Assembly: GCA_005879205.1 (NCBI GenBank)
Contig: VBLD01000120.1
Location: 1-17,502, forward strand
Length of the DNA stretch: 17,502 nucleotides
DNA from: Deltaproteobacteria bacterium
Lineage (GTDB): Bacteria > Desulfobacterota > Binatia > DP-6
Direction: 5' to 3'
The stretch's first letter is position 1. The number at the start of each line of letters is the position of its first letter. Both the position numbers and the translations under genes were made by a program. This document shows, piece by piece, positions 7,651 through 15,276 of this stretch. The notes beneath the pieces are model-generated. The model saw nothing but the letters and a program-made list of their open reading frames with translations, was not told the origin of the DNA and searched no databases.

Positions 7651-8079
7651 GTGCGACCGGGCCTCGCATCGCTGGTCGTGTGGCTGCTACTCAGCGGATG
7701 CCGGAGGTTCGACGATCCGCCCGCCCCGATTCTCACTCTGGTGCCCAGCGGGATGCTCGTCACCGGACCGGCGGCCAAGGCAGACGAGCAGATGATGTGC
7801 CTCATCGCGGGCGCCAGCCTGCAGGCGACCGTGTGGGCGCACGAGCGCTCGGTGACGATCGTCGTGGTCGCGTTCACCCCGACGCCGCCCAAGCCGCCCG
7901 GCATGATGGTCTACTTCGATTCGCAGCTGATCGCGATGGATCCCATGACCGCCGTACAGCCGGAGGCCTTCGTCTATCGGGTCGCCACGGAGCACGGCGA
8001 GCGGGTGCTGCGCGTGATGGTTCCCGGCATCAGCCCCGGCGTGCTGTGCGTGCGCCAGGTGGTAGTCACCCAACCCTGA
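7651..8079 (+). CDS. Small predicted lipoprotein of unknown function
   Basis: The 142-residue product starts with a short lipoprotein signal: Arg2, hydrophobic LASLVVWLLL, and a lipobox LLSGC with Cys17 as the lipidation site. GTG 7651 is preferred over TTG 7612 because it gives the standard signal length. The mature protein has alternating beta-type strands, a PTPPKPPG proline loop (about 77-84), and two other cysteines (50, 133) that could pair. I recognise no family; the strand pattern could be a small beta-sandwich. Residue +2 is Arg, not Asp, so outer-membrane sorting is possible if the host uses the Lol rule. It is inserted on the opposite strand between the polymerase and glycosyltransferase genes, and its end overlaps the convergent GT4 gene by 14 bases. 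A role in polysaccharide assembly or surface attachment is only a guess. Confidence 0.65.
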   Translation: MRPGLASLVVWLLLSGCRRFDDPPAPILTLVPSGMLVTGPAAKADEQMMCLIAGASLQATVWAHERSVTIVVVAFTPTPPKPPGMMVYFDSQLIAMDPMTAVQPEAFVYRVATEHGERVLRVMVPGISPGVLCVRQVVVTQP

Positions 8080-9176
8080 CGTCGGCCGGGACCGCCGACG
8101 CCTGCCCCACGCGGCGGTACACCTCGCGCGTCCGTCGGGCGGCCGCCTCCCAGGTGAACCGGGCCGCGTGCTCGAGCCCCCGGCCGGCGAGACGCGCACG
8201 GAGCTCCGGCTCGGCCAGCACACACCACAGCGCCTCGGCCAGCTCCTCGACGTCGCCGGGCCGGACCAGCATCGCGGCATCGCCGACCACCTCGGGCAGG
8301 GAGGCCGCGCTCGAGCACACCACGGGCGTGCCGCATGCCATCGCCTCGAGAGGCGGCAGGCCGAAGCCCTCCGCCAGCGACGGGAACGCGAAGACGGCTG
8401 CACCGGAGTACAGCGCGGGCAGGTCGTCGTCGCTCACGTAGCCGACGCGAAGCACGTCGGCGGGTCCCGAAGTCGCGCCGGCCGGCGATCACGAGCTGCG
8501 CGGGGCCTTCCAGCCGCGGCCGGATGCGCTCGAACGCGCGCACGAGGCCGATGAGGTTCTTTCGCGGATTCAGGCGACCGACGGACAGGACGTAGCGGTC
8601 GCAGATTCCGAGACGCCGGCGAAGCGCTGCCAGGACTGCGCCGTCCCGCACGGGCCGGAAGCGGGAGTCGGGCGCGTCGGGAATGACCGCGATACGGTCG
8701 GGCGGAATCTCGTAGGTGGTCTCGATGTCGCGCCTCGAGAACTCCGACCCGGCAATGACCGCGGCGGCACGCCGCGCGTTGGGCGGCACGAGCCAGCGCA
8801 GGCGCCATCGCTGACCCCGTGAAAAGGACTCACGAACGTGCAGAAAGGCGAGATCGTGGAGCGTCAGGACCCGGGCGCCGCGATGCCACGGGGGACCGAC
8901 GTACTGCACGTGGAGCACGTCGAGCCGATCACGGTACGACGCGAGCGCAAGGGACAGAGGTATCCGGAGCACTGCGGGCGACGGCCACAGGCGACGCACG
9001 GCGAAGCTCGTCCGGGACTCGAGGGTCGCGTAGAACGGATGTCGTGGGTCGATGGCGTAAAGGACGTACTCCTCATCGCCGCCGAGCGCACAGAGCGCGC
9101 GCACCAGCCCGCGGACGTAGCTGCCGTTGCCCGTGCCGTCCTGTTCCGCCGCGTGCGTGTCGATGCCGATCCGCAC
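8066..9176 (-). pseudogene. GT4-family glycosyltransferase, frame-broken with internal loss
   Basis: Two frames together give one GT-B glycosyltransferase. The first part starts at GTG 9176 (MRIGIDTHAAEQDGTGNGSY) and runs through the linker strand HVQYVGPPWH, the LTLHDLAFL segment, RYVLSVGRLNPRKN (194-207) and LVIAGRRDFGT (228-238). Sense then moves to another frame near 8452-8465, resuming at VLRVGYVSDDDLPALYSGA and including the donor-site motif EGFGLPPLE, MACGTPVV and the C-terminal helix FTWEAAARRTREVY, to the TGA at 8066. Relatives normally have some 15-17 residues between AGRRDFG and the VxFxGYV strand; here only about four remain, so it looks like a deletion of roughly 40 bases rather than a single-base slip. 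It is the last gene of the operon, 3 bases after the GT2 stop. If the break is real the product lacks the nucleotide-sugar site. Confidence 0.8.
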
Positions 9177-9179
9177 CGA

Positions 9180-10124
9180 TCACCCGCGGCCGATCGCCCA
9201 CGACGCATACACTCGCATGTCGGCCGCGAGCCTCCGGTAGCGCTCCTGTCGCGACGCGACGTACGCGAGGCCGTACGCCACGCGCCGCGCGGTGAGCCCG
9301 AGCGCCGCCGCCCCGCGGAACGCGAGGTACTCGAGCCGGCCGCGATCGCGGCGCACCAGCTCGCACATCGACGCCAGCCATCGCGGGCTGGCGCCCGATC
9401 CGCTGCTCCCTTGTCGGTGCACCACCTCCACCTGCGGCACGTACCACACCGCCCAGGAGTCGCGCCGCATCCGCTGGCACCACTCCACGTCCTCGCCGTA
9501 CATGAAGAACCGGCCGTCGAGGAGTCCGACCCGACCGATCGCCTCCCCGCGCACGACCATGCAGGCGCCGCTCACCCAGTCGACCGGAACGGGCTCCGGC
9601 CGGCCCGCGAAGCGGCGCTGGTCGATGAAGAACCCCCGGCACCGTCCCCCGCTGAGCGCCGACAGGAACAGGAACTGGCAGGCTCCCGACCAGGCGGTCG
9701 GCGCGAACCCCGCCGCGCCGGTCTGCAGCCGTCCGTCCGGAAGTCGCAACGCAGGACCGACGGCCGCCACCCGCGGCGCCTCCGACATCCGGCGGACCAG
9801 CGCGAGGATCCTCGACGCGTCCACCACCACGTCGCTGTTGACGAGCGCCACGTATCCCGCCCCGTACCGCTCCATCGCCAGGGCGATGCCCTGGTTGCAG
9901 GCCGCCGCGAAGCCCACGTTGTCCGCGTTCGAGACGAGGGCGACCCACGGGAACTCCTGCTCGACCAGCTGCACGCTCCCGTCGGTCGACCCGTTGTCGA
10001 CGCAGACGACGGCCAGGCGCTGCCCGTCCTGCGGCGCCGTCAGGGCGGCCAGACCGTCGCGCAGGAGCGCCTTCGTGTTCCAGCTGACCACGACGGCGCA
10101 AACGTCGCTTCGCGTCGGGGCCAC
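9180..10124 (-). CDS. GT2-family glycosyltransferase, rhamnosyltransferase-like
   Basis: The 314-residue cytoplasmic GT-A enzyme has the classic GT2 sequence: VVVSWN at 11-16, VDNGSTDGS at 42-50, NVGFAAACNQG at 69-79, VNSD (95-98) at the DxD position with Asp98, VDWVSGACMVVR at 181-192, and FFMYGEDVEWCQRMR with Glu211-Asp212 at 207-221. The WVSGA and GEDVEW pair is typical of WbbL/RfbF-like rhamnosyl- or related deoxyhexosyl-transferases. It should add a sugar to the lipid-linked repeat unit at the inner face of the membrane. The start is GTG 10124, one base after the TGA of the upstream methyltransferase; the stop is 3 bases before the next GTG, so translation is probably coupled throughout. 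Donor sugar cannot be told from sequence. Confidence 0.87.
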   Translation of the reverse strand: MAPTRSDVCAVVVSWNTKALLRDGLAALTAPQDGQRLAVVCVDNGSTDGSVQLVEQEFPWVALVSNADNVGFAAACNQGIALAMERYGAGYVALVNSDVVVDASRILALVRRMSEAPRVAAVGPALRLPDGRLQTGAAGFAPTAWSGACQFLFLSALSGGRCRGFFIDQRRFAGRPEPVPVDWVSGACMVVRGEAIGRVGLLDGRFFMYGEDVEWCQRMRRDSWAVWYVPQVEVVHRQGSSGSGASPRWLASMCELVRRDRGRLEYLAFRGAAALGLTARRVAYGLAYVASRQERYRRLAADMRVYASWAIGRG

Positions 10125-10125
10125 G

Positions 10126-10920
10126 TCACACCGCCGGGCGCGCCCTCGTTCGCCGCCCGACCACCGTGTAGAGCAACCGCTTGCGTCCCTCGTACGGGTG
10201 CCAGTGACGGCTGAGGCGCGTGTCCTCGAACCCCAGGACCTCGAGGAATCGCCGCACCACCTCCGGGCTCAGGATCCACCAGCTGTCTTGGGGACCGCCC
10301 CGGCGAGCGTCGGGCACGAAGGTCATGCGCGGTCTGGCGAGACGGGCGAGCCAGTAGCTCGCGAGATGCCGCCGCGGCAGGAGATCCGTCACGACCACGG
10401 TCTCTCGCGTCAACCGGAGCACGTTCTGCAGCGCCAGAAACGGGTCGCGGACGTGCAGCAGGACGCTGCCGCAGGCGGCGACGTCGACCGCATCTATCGC
10501 CGCCGGGACGTCGTAGAGCGTGCCGTGAACCATGCGCGCCCTGGAGCCGAACGCGTGGTGACAGAGCCAGTAGGCGTTGTTCAGCTTCCGGATGATCTCC
10601 CGACGCTCGGCGAGGCAGCCGGCGACGTCGACGCCCGCGAACGGGACGATGTCCCACGGGTGCTCCGGGGCGAGATCGTACGATACCACCTCGGCGCCCT
10701 GGCTCTCCATGTAGAAAGTGAGGAAGCCGCTCGCCGCTCCGACGTCCAGGACGCGCTTGCCCGCGAGCGGGACGTTCCCGAGGTAGTGGCGAACGCCCTT
10801 GCGAAGATCCCACTGCCCCTGCACGAGACCGTACCCCGGGATCGCCGTGGTATGGTAGAAGCAGCAGTCGCGCAGGTCGGTGACCAGCCGCGGTGTTGAG
10901 TAGATCGCGTGATCCGCCAC
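10126..10920 (-). CDS. SAM-dependent methyltransferase, CmoB/DUF1698-like
   Basis: This is a 264-residue class I methyltransferase. Near the N-terminus, DCCFYHTTAIPGYGLVQGQWD (18-38) resembles the substrate-side segment of the CmoB/DUF1698 group (YHxxxLPxG...GxxD). It is followed by motif I VLDVGAASGFLTFYME (57-72) and motif II VVSYDL (78-83), whose Asp82 should hold the SAM ribose. A post-motif ACGSVLLHVRDP and a C-terminal SWWILSPEVVRRFLEVLGF helix complete the fold. In CmoB the substrate is tRNA U34, but genes of this type inside glycan loci usually modify sugars, so sugar O-methylation is the likelier job. The start is GTG 10920, 6 bases after the flippase stop, with GAGG at 10933-10930 and a 9-base spacer that overlaps the stop codon. 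Confidence 0.8.
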   Translation of the reverse strand: MADHAIYSTPRLVTDLRDCCFYHTTAIPGYGLVQGQWDLRKGVRHYLGNVPLAGKRVLDVGAASGFLTFYMESQGAEVVSYDLAPEHPWDIVPFAGVDVAGCLAERREIIRKLNNAYWLCHHAFGSRARMVHGTLYDVPAAIDAVDVAACGSVLLHVRDPFLALQNVLRLTRETVVVTDLLPRRHLASYWLARLARPRMTFVPDARRGGPQDSWWILSPEVVRRFLEVLGFEDTRLSRHWHPYEGRKRLLYTVVGRRTRARPAV

Positions 10921-10926
10921 CGATCT

Positions 10927-12297
10927 CTACCTCGCCCGGGAGGACACCAAGACATATGCGGCCGCCGCGCCTCCCAGCGCGACCGGGAGCGACCGCTGCG
11001 CCGCCATGACGAGCACGGCCAGAGCGCCGAAAGCGCCGGTGGTGGTCCGGAGCAGCGTGGTGCCGTAGCCGAGGCGCAGCGCGCGCAGCGCAATCGCCTG
11101 CAGCATCAGGGCGAGCGTCCAATCGGACAGCACCTGGGCGGTCGCGAGTCCCGGGGCGCCGTGGGCAGAGCCGAGCCAGACGCCCAGCGCCACCCGGACC
11201 GCGAGCGCGATGCCGTAGCCCGTCATGAGAGCCCGCAATTTCTCCGCCGCGAACAGCAGACACATCGCCTGCCAGTGCAGTAAGAGCGCGGTCACGTCGA
11301 GGCTCAGACGGCTGAGGATCGGCGCCGCCGCGGCGAACTCCGGAGGATACAAGAGCTTCACGATCAGCGCCGAGCACGACACCAGGGCCGCCGTGAACGC
11401 GAGCCCCCCGGGAACCACCCAGCGGATCAATCCCTCGGCGTGGTCCGAGAGTCCACGCGAGTCGCCGGCGGCCACGTCGCGGACGAAGGCCGGCAGAAAC
11501 ACCAGCGCCAGGGCGGCGGCCAGCGAACGGATGCCGGGCAGGAGCCGACCCCCCGCGATGAACAGCCCGACGTCACCGGCATTCATGACGGCGGGCGCCA
11601 GCAGCGGCTCGACGGACCACTGGACCTGCTGTGCGACGTTGACCCCAGCCCACAGGAGGCTCGAGACCGCGACGCTTCGCAGGACCGCACGCGACGGCCT
11701 CAGCCGACGCGCGGTGATCCGGTGCCGCAGCAGCCCCACGGCCGCCATTCCGACCACGCCAGTTCCCACCAGACTGGCGAGCGGCAGCGCGTAGAGCCCG
11801 GTGTCCAGGAGGACGAAGCCGAGCATCGCGGCGAACGAGAGCAGCAGCTGCGCGCTGTCCAGCAGCTGCCATTCCATCCGTTCGCGGCCGAGCTGAAGAC
11901 CCACGACGGGACCCAGCACCGTCCGCACCATCAGCGCGATGCCGAGCATCGCCGCCGGTCCGAGCAGCGCCGGCTCCCGGCTCACACCCCACAGGATGCC
12001 GAGCACGGCGAGCAGCACCGGCGCCGCGAGCAGCGCCTGCGTGAACATCGCCGCGACGACGAGACCGGCCCCCTCGAACTGCCCGCGCGCAGACTCCCGC
12101 AGCACGTTCGACACCACGGACCCGCTCGCAAACAGGATCACGTTGGTACAGCTCATGATGAGACCGAGCCGACCGAAGGTCACCAGGCCCAGGTAACGCG
12201 CCATCACGTAGGTGACGGCGACTCCCTGGAGAACGCTCACCGCGACGCTCAGGCACATCCAGAAGGCGTTGCGAGCCACCTTCGGCGTTTCGATCAT
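10927..12297 (-). CDS. Wzx-like polysaccharide flippase (MOP/MATE superfamily)
   Basis: The 456-residue protein has a short polar N-terminus (MIETPKVARNAFW), then about 12-14 hydrophobic helices. Early features fit the polysaccharide-synthesis/MVF branch of MOP transporters: VTYVMARYLGLVTFGRLGL at about 27-45 and a middle repeat SLLWAGVNVAQQVQWSVEPLLA with Asn and Gln inside a helix. The repeat precedes a LFIAGGRLLP motif like that in Wzx proteins, and LLYPPEF follows later. It would move undecaprenyl-diphosphate repeat units to the periplasmic face. ATG 12297 is used because it overlaps the preceding methyltransferase stop by ATGA; the frame extends upstream to 12705 but that part is antisense-type sequence over the methyltransferase. 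The companion Wzy-like polymerase lies at 6297-7565. Confidence 0.82.
   Translation of the reverse strand: MIETPKVARNAFWMCLSVAVSVLQGVAVTYVMARYLGLVTFGRLGLIMSCTNVILFASGSVVSNVLRESARGQFEGAGLVVAAMFTQALLAAPVLLAVLGILWGVSREPALLGPAAMLGIALMVRTVLGPVVGLQLGRERMEWQLLDSAQLLLSFAAMLGFVLLDTGLYALPLASLVGTGVVGMAAVGLLRHRITARRLRPSRAVLRSVAVSSLLWAGVNVAQQVQWSVEPLLAPAVMNAGDVGLFIAGGRLLPGIRSLAAALALVFLPAFVRDVAAGDSRGLSDHAEGLIRWVVPGGLAFTAALVSCSALIVKLLYPPEFAAAAPILSRLSLDVTALLLHWQAMCLLFAAEKLRALMTGYGIALAVRVALGVWLGSAHGAPGLATAQVLSDWTLALMLQAIALRALRLGYGTTLLRTTTGAFGALAVLVMAAQRSLPVALGGAAAAYVLVSSRAR
10930..10933 (-). promoter_or_regulatory. Ribosome binding site for the CmoB-like methyltransferase
   Basis: GAGG on the - strand lies 9 bases before GTG 10920 and immediately before the TAG stop (10929-10927) of the flippase gene, supporting the GTG start and coupling to flippase translation. 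Confidence 0.5.
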
Positions 12298-13097
12298 CGC
12301 GCCACGAGCACCGTGTACATGGGGTGCCCTCCGATGGATCGCTGCGCGGCACGCACGGCGTAGCGATCGTCCAGCAGCGACCGATCGAAGCGGCGTCCTT
12401 GCCAGGCCGTCGCGGCGAGCTGCGTCCGTTCGGGACGCACCCGGCTCCATAGCCACCAGAGACCCGCGCCTCCGGGGACGGCGCCGACGTAGCGTCGAGC
12501 CATCTGCCGAAGCACGAAGACCGGCAGGAACACGGGCCGCTGCCGGAAGCAAGTCACGGTGCCGAAATACTCGCGGACGAGGGCCACCAGCTCCGCCGCC
12601 GTGAATTCGCGGACGTGAAAGGGATTGGGCGGCATCCACCGGGTCACGGTTCGGTTCGGCGTCGACAGGTAGAGCACTCCCCCGCGCCGCAGAACGCGCC
12701 GGCATTCGCCGAGGAAGCCCGCCGCGTCCGTCAGGTGCTCGATGGTCTCGAAGGAGACCACGGCGTCGAACGAGGCGTCGACGAACGGCAAGGCCAGCGC
12801 ATCGGCGCGCACGAAGCAGAGGCCCCGCGGAGCGGAGTGGACGCTCTGGCCGAGCGCCTGCGCGGCCGACTCCACGCCGACCACGACCCTTGCTCCCTGG
12901 GCGAGCAGAAATTCCGATCCCAGGCCGGCCCCGCTGGCCACGTCGAGCACCCGCAGAGCGCGCGTCTCGGCGGCGGCAAACGCATAGCGCGCGGCAGACT
13001 CCTGCACGTTGACGCGCGGGGCTCCGGTGGCGGGACGTTCAGGCGGCATCGGGCCGCCGCCAGGCGCGGCAGAAGCGGCTGCGCGGGCTCCGCCCAT
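12294..13097 (-). CDS. Class I SAM-dependent methyltransferase (Methyltransf_11 type)
   Basis: This is a complete methyltransferase of 267 residues if started at ATG 13097, or 251 if started at ATG 13049; neither has a good ribosome binding site. The later start lies nearer the conserved core, the earlier adds an Ala/Gly/Pro-rich lead. Motif I is RVLDVASGAGLGSEFL (about 49-64 in the long form), and the acidic SAM ligand is Glu77 in VVVGVES. Motif IV is FDAVVSFETIEHLTD, followed by CRRVLRRGGVLYLSTPN. The FHVREFTAAELVALVREYF segment matches the C-terminal region of sugar or quinone methyltransferases. It is the first gene of the five-gene - strand operon, its TGA overlapping the flippase ATG. 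Methylation of a glycan residue is inferred from context. Confidence 0.82.
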   Translation of the reverse strand: MGGARAAASAAPGGGPMPPERPATGAPRVNVQESAARYAFAAAETRALRVLDVASGAGLGSEFLLAQGARVVVGVESAAQALGQSVHSAPRGLCFVRADALALPFVDASFDAVVSFETIEHLTDAAGFLGECRRVLRRGGVLYLSTPNRTVTRWMPPNPFHVREFTAAELVALVREYFGTVTCFRQRPVFLPVFVLRQMARRYVGAVPGGAGLWWLWSRVRPERTQLAATAWQGRRFDRSLLDDRYAVRAAQRSIGGHPMYTVLVAR

Positions 13098-13161
13098 CCG
13101 GCGCTACATAGTCAACACGGGCACCGGAGAAAAGGCGGCCGGCGCGTCGTGCACGGCGCCG

Positions 13162-13202
13162 CGTCAAACTTCGTTGACGATCCGCTCGGCCCATCGTATC
13201 CA
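13162..13202 (+). promoter_or_regulatory. Candidate promoter with inverted repeat, between divergent methyltransferase genes
   Basis: TTGACG (13174-13179) is separated by exactly 17 bases from TATCCA (13197-13202), giving a plausible sigma70-type promoter with a transcription start about a dozen bases before ATG 13221. The -35 is also one arm of a perfect inverted repeat, CGTCAA-N6-TTGACG (13162-13179). The left arm reads TTGACG on the other strand, toward the divergent operon, but I see no good -10 for it. The dyad could be an operator. Confidence 0.35.
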
Positions 13203-13220
13203 CCCGGGAACTCCGCTCCG

Positions 13221-14121
13221 ATGACCGCGAATCCCTGCGACGCCTGCGACGGCACGCGCTTTCGACTGATCTACGCCGACCATCCCGTGCTGGACGGCCC
13301 GCTGGTGAGCTGCGAGACGTGCGGCCTGGTGCAGGTGAATCCGCCGCGCCGGCGCTATCAGATCGCCGACGACGCGACGCGGGAGACACGCACCGCCGCC
13401 TACGCCCAGCGCCACGGTGCGGGCCACTCTCCAGTACCGGCCCGATCTCGAGGAGGCCGAGCGCGCGGTCCGCGACCGCTTCTGGAGGGAGAGACTGGCA
13501 CGCATCGAGCGCGTGGCGGCCAGGGGCCGACTCCTCGAGATCGGCAGCGACGGGCAGTTCCTGCGGCTGGCCGCCGCGAGCGGCTGGTCCGTGACCGGCC
13601 TGCAACCGGACGCCGCGACGTGCGCCGACGCCGCGGCCAGATTCGGCCTGGAGCTGCAGCCGGTCACGCTCGGCGAGGCGGCCTTTCCCGACGCCAGCTT
13701 CGACGTCGTCGCGCTGTTTCACGTGATCGAGCACGTGCCGTCGCCGAGAGCCCTCTGCCGCGAGGTCCTGCGCGTGCTGCGGCCGGGCGGCGCACTCTTC
13801 GCGGAGACCCCCAACGTCGACACGCTCTGGTTCCGCGTCCTCGGGCCGCGCTGGCGCCAGCTGATCCCCGACCACTACTGGTTCTTCTCGCCGACGACGC
13901 TCTGCGGAATGCTCACGCGGGTGGGATACGCCGTCGACCGTGTCGAGCGCGTCGGCAAGGCCGTCAGCGTGCGGCTGCTCGCGAATCGTCTCGAACGGAT
14001 CGCGCGCATGCGCCTCCCGCTGCTCTCGAAATCGCTCGCGTGGCTCGGGCTGAACGACCGGGTGGTGTGGATCAATCCGGGCGACATCGTGCTCGCGACG
14101 GCACGACGCCCTCCGCACTGA
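13221..14121 (+). pseudogene. SAM-dependent methyltransferase with zinc-like N-terminus, interrupted by a frameshift
   Basis: From ATG 13221 one frame encodes the N-terminal metal-like domain (CDAC at 6-9, CETCGLVQVNPP from 31) to about TRTAAYAQRH (13410). The rest lies in the next frame, resuming around 13415 with RATLQYRPDLEEAERAVRDRFW and reaching TGA 14121. That part holds motif I LLEIGSDGQFL, FDVVALFHVIEHVPSP, LRVLRPGGALFAETPN and a DHYWFFSP segment. This order (two CxxC pairs, linker, Rossmann SAM domain, HxIEH) is standard for sugar-locus methyltransferases of about 300 residues. One extra base near 13410-13420 would explain the shift. GTG 13417 could restart the second part alone, giving a 234-residue core without the metal-like domain. 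The stop directly abuts the convergent GT4 stop (TGATCA). The gene stands alone on this strand behind a candidate promoter. Confidence 0.75.
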
Positions 14122-15276
14122 TCACCGGCCGCCCGCCGTCAGGTCCCGACAGAGCGCCTCGTACCGGCTGGTGACCGACTCCCACGTGTAGTGCTGCGCG
14201 ACGCGGGCCGCCGCGCGGCGCTCGTACTCGGCGCACAAGCCGGGATCCCCCAATACTGCCTGCAGACGAGCCCGGAGGTCGTCCACGTCGTTCACCCGGT
14301 ACGGCAGGCCGGCATCGCCGATGACCTCGAGGTTCTCGGGCGTGCCGTTGGCGATCACGCAGCGGCCGGCGCCCATCGCCTCGACGAGGGCCGGGTGCGT
14401 GCCGCCGACCTCCGTCGCCTGCACGTAGCACGCGGCGTGGCTCTGGAGCTCGCGGCAGGCCGCCCCGAACTGGAACCCCGTGAACACGACCCGCGCGTCG
14501 TCCGTCGCCAGCGCGCGGAGCTCGGCCTTGTACGCGTCCGCATACGGCGCGTCGCCCACGATGACGAGCTTCAGGTCGGTCTCGAGACCCCGGAAGGCGC
14601 GGATCACCACGTCGGCGTTGTTCTCCGGTTCGAGCCGGCTCACGTAGAGCACGTATCCGCGACGGCGGAGCCCCCAGCGAGCCAGCGCCGCCTCGTTCTC
14701 CACCCGCGGCAGGTCACCGCCGTAGGGAATGACCACCGGGCGCACCCCGTAGCGCTCGCGGTAGTAGGCCGCGATGACGTCCGCGTCGGCCACCACCGCG
14801 TCGGCCACCTTCACGGAGCACCACTCGCTGAAGCGATAGTAGGCCTTGCCGATGCGGTTCCACTTGCGTCGCTGTCGCTCGATCCCGTCGACGTTGATCG
14901 CCACCTTGATGGCGAACCAGCGCGGCAGGAGGCAAAAGATGCCGTTGGCCGCGTTGCACATGAGGGCGACGTCATACGGGCGGCGGACGCAGTCGAGGCA
15001 GGAGAGCGACGCGTGGACCACGGTGTCGAGGTACTTGTGGCGCACCGTGGGCAGCAACCGGATGCGCACGCCGTGGTAGTCTGTCCCGTCGAGTGCGGGG
15101 TCGACGTGGTGCGACCGCCCGTAGACCGTCACCTGGTGGCCGCGTCTCGCCAGGCGGATGCCGAGCTCCTGGGCGAAGGTCTCGAACCCGCCGTAGCTGG
15201 CGGGAATTCCACGGGTGCCGAGGATCGCGATTCTCAGCCTGGCATCCTCAGTACGCGCCCCAGCCCCGGACGACAC
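14122..15276 (-). CDS. GT4 glycosyltransferase with DUF1972-type N-terminus (rhamnosyltransferase-like)
   Basis: The 384-residue GT-B enzyme begins LRIAILGTRGIPASYGGFETFAQEL, the hallmark of the DUF1972 N-terminal domain found in RgpA/WchF-type transferases that often add the second sugar, commonly rhamnose, to a lipid-linked primer. Then come VTVYGRSHH (49-57), the CNAANGIF acceptor-side segment, NVDGIERQRRKW, PYGGD and RGYVLYVSRLEPENN at the domain linker. The donor site is VGGTHPALVEAMGAG with Glu residues in the usual E-x7-E neighbourhood. GTG 15276 lies inside the last 29 bases of the WbaP-type gene, giving a translational overlap; the conserved part starts 14 residues later, so the true start may be nearer. 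Pairing with an initiating transferase fits a role as the second enzyme of repeat-unit synthesis. The end is intact. Confidence 0.87.
   Translation of the reverse strand: MSSGAGARTEDARLRIAILGTRGIPASYGGFETFAQELGIRLARRGHQVTVYGRSHHVDPALDGTDYHGVRIRLLPTVRHKYLDTVVHASLSCLDCVRRPYDVALMCNAANGIFCLLPRWFAIKVAINVDGIERQRRKWNRIGKAYYRFSEWCSVKVADAVVADADVIAAYYRERYGVRPVVIPYGGDLPRVENEAALARWGLRRRGYVLYVSRLEPENNADVVIRAFRGLETDLKLVIVGDAPYADAYKAELRALATDDARVVFTGFQFGAACRELQSHAACYVQATEVGGTHPALVEAMGAGRCVIANGTPENLEVIGDAGLPYRVNDVDDLRARLQAVLGDPGLCAEYERRAAARVAQHYTWESVTSRYEALCRDLTAGGR

Noticed and set aside
7566..7904. N-terminal extension of the Wzy-like frame to 7904.
   Set aside because: It is hydrophilic, Arg/Ser-rich and antisense to the lipoprotein gene; TTG 7565 with GGAG explains the start.
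4089..8441. A 1450-codon open frame on the + strand.
   Set aside because: It runs antisense to the GT-C-like and Wzy-like genes, is dominated by Arg, Gln, Glu and Asp with no domain, and crosses the lipoprotein gene in a different frame. It is a by-product of GC-rich codon bias on the opposite strand.
12298..12705. N-terminal extension of the flippase frame to 12705.
   Set aside because: It lies over the preceding methyltransferase on the same strand in another frame; the ATGA overlap at 12297 is the normal coupled start.
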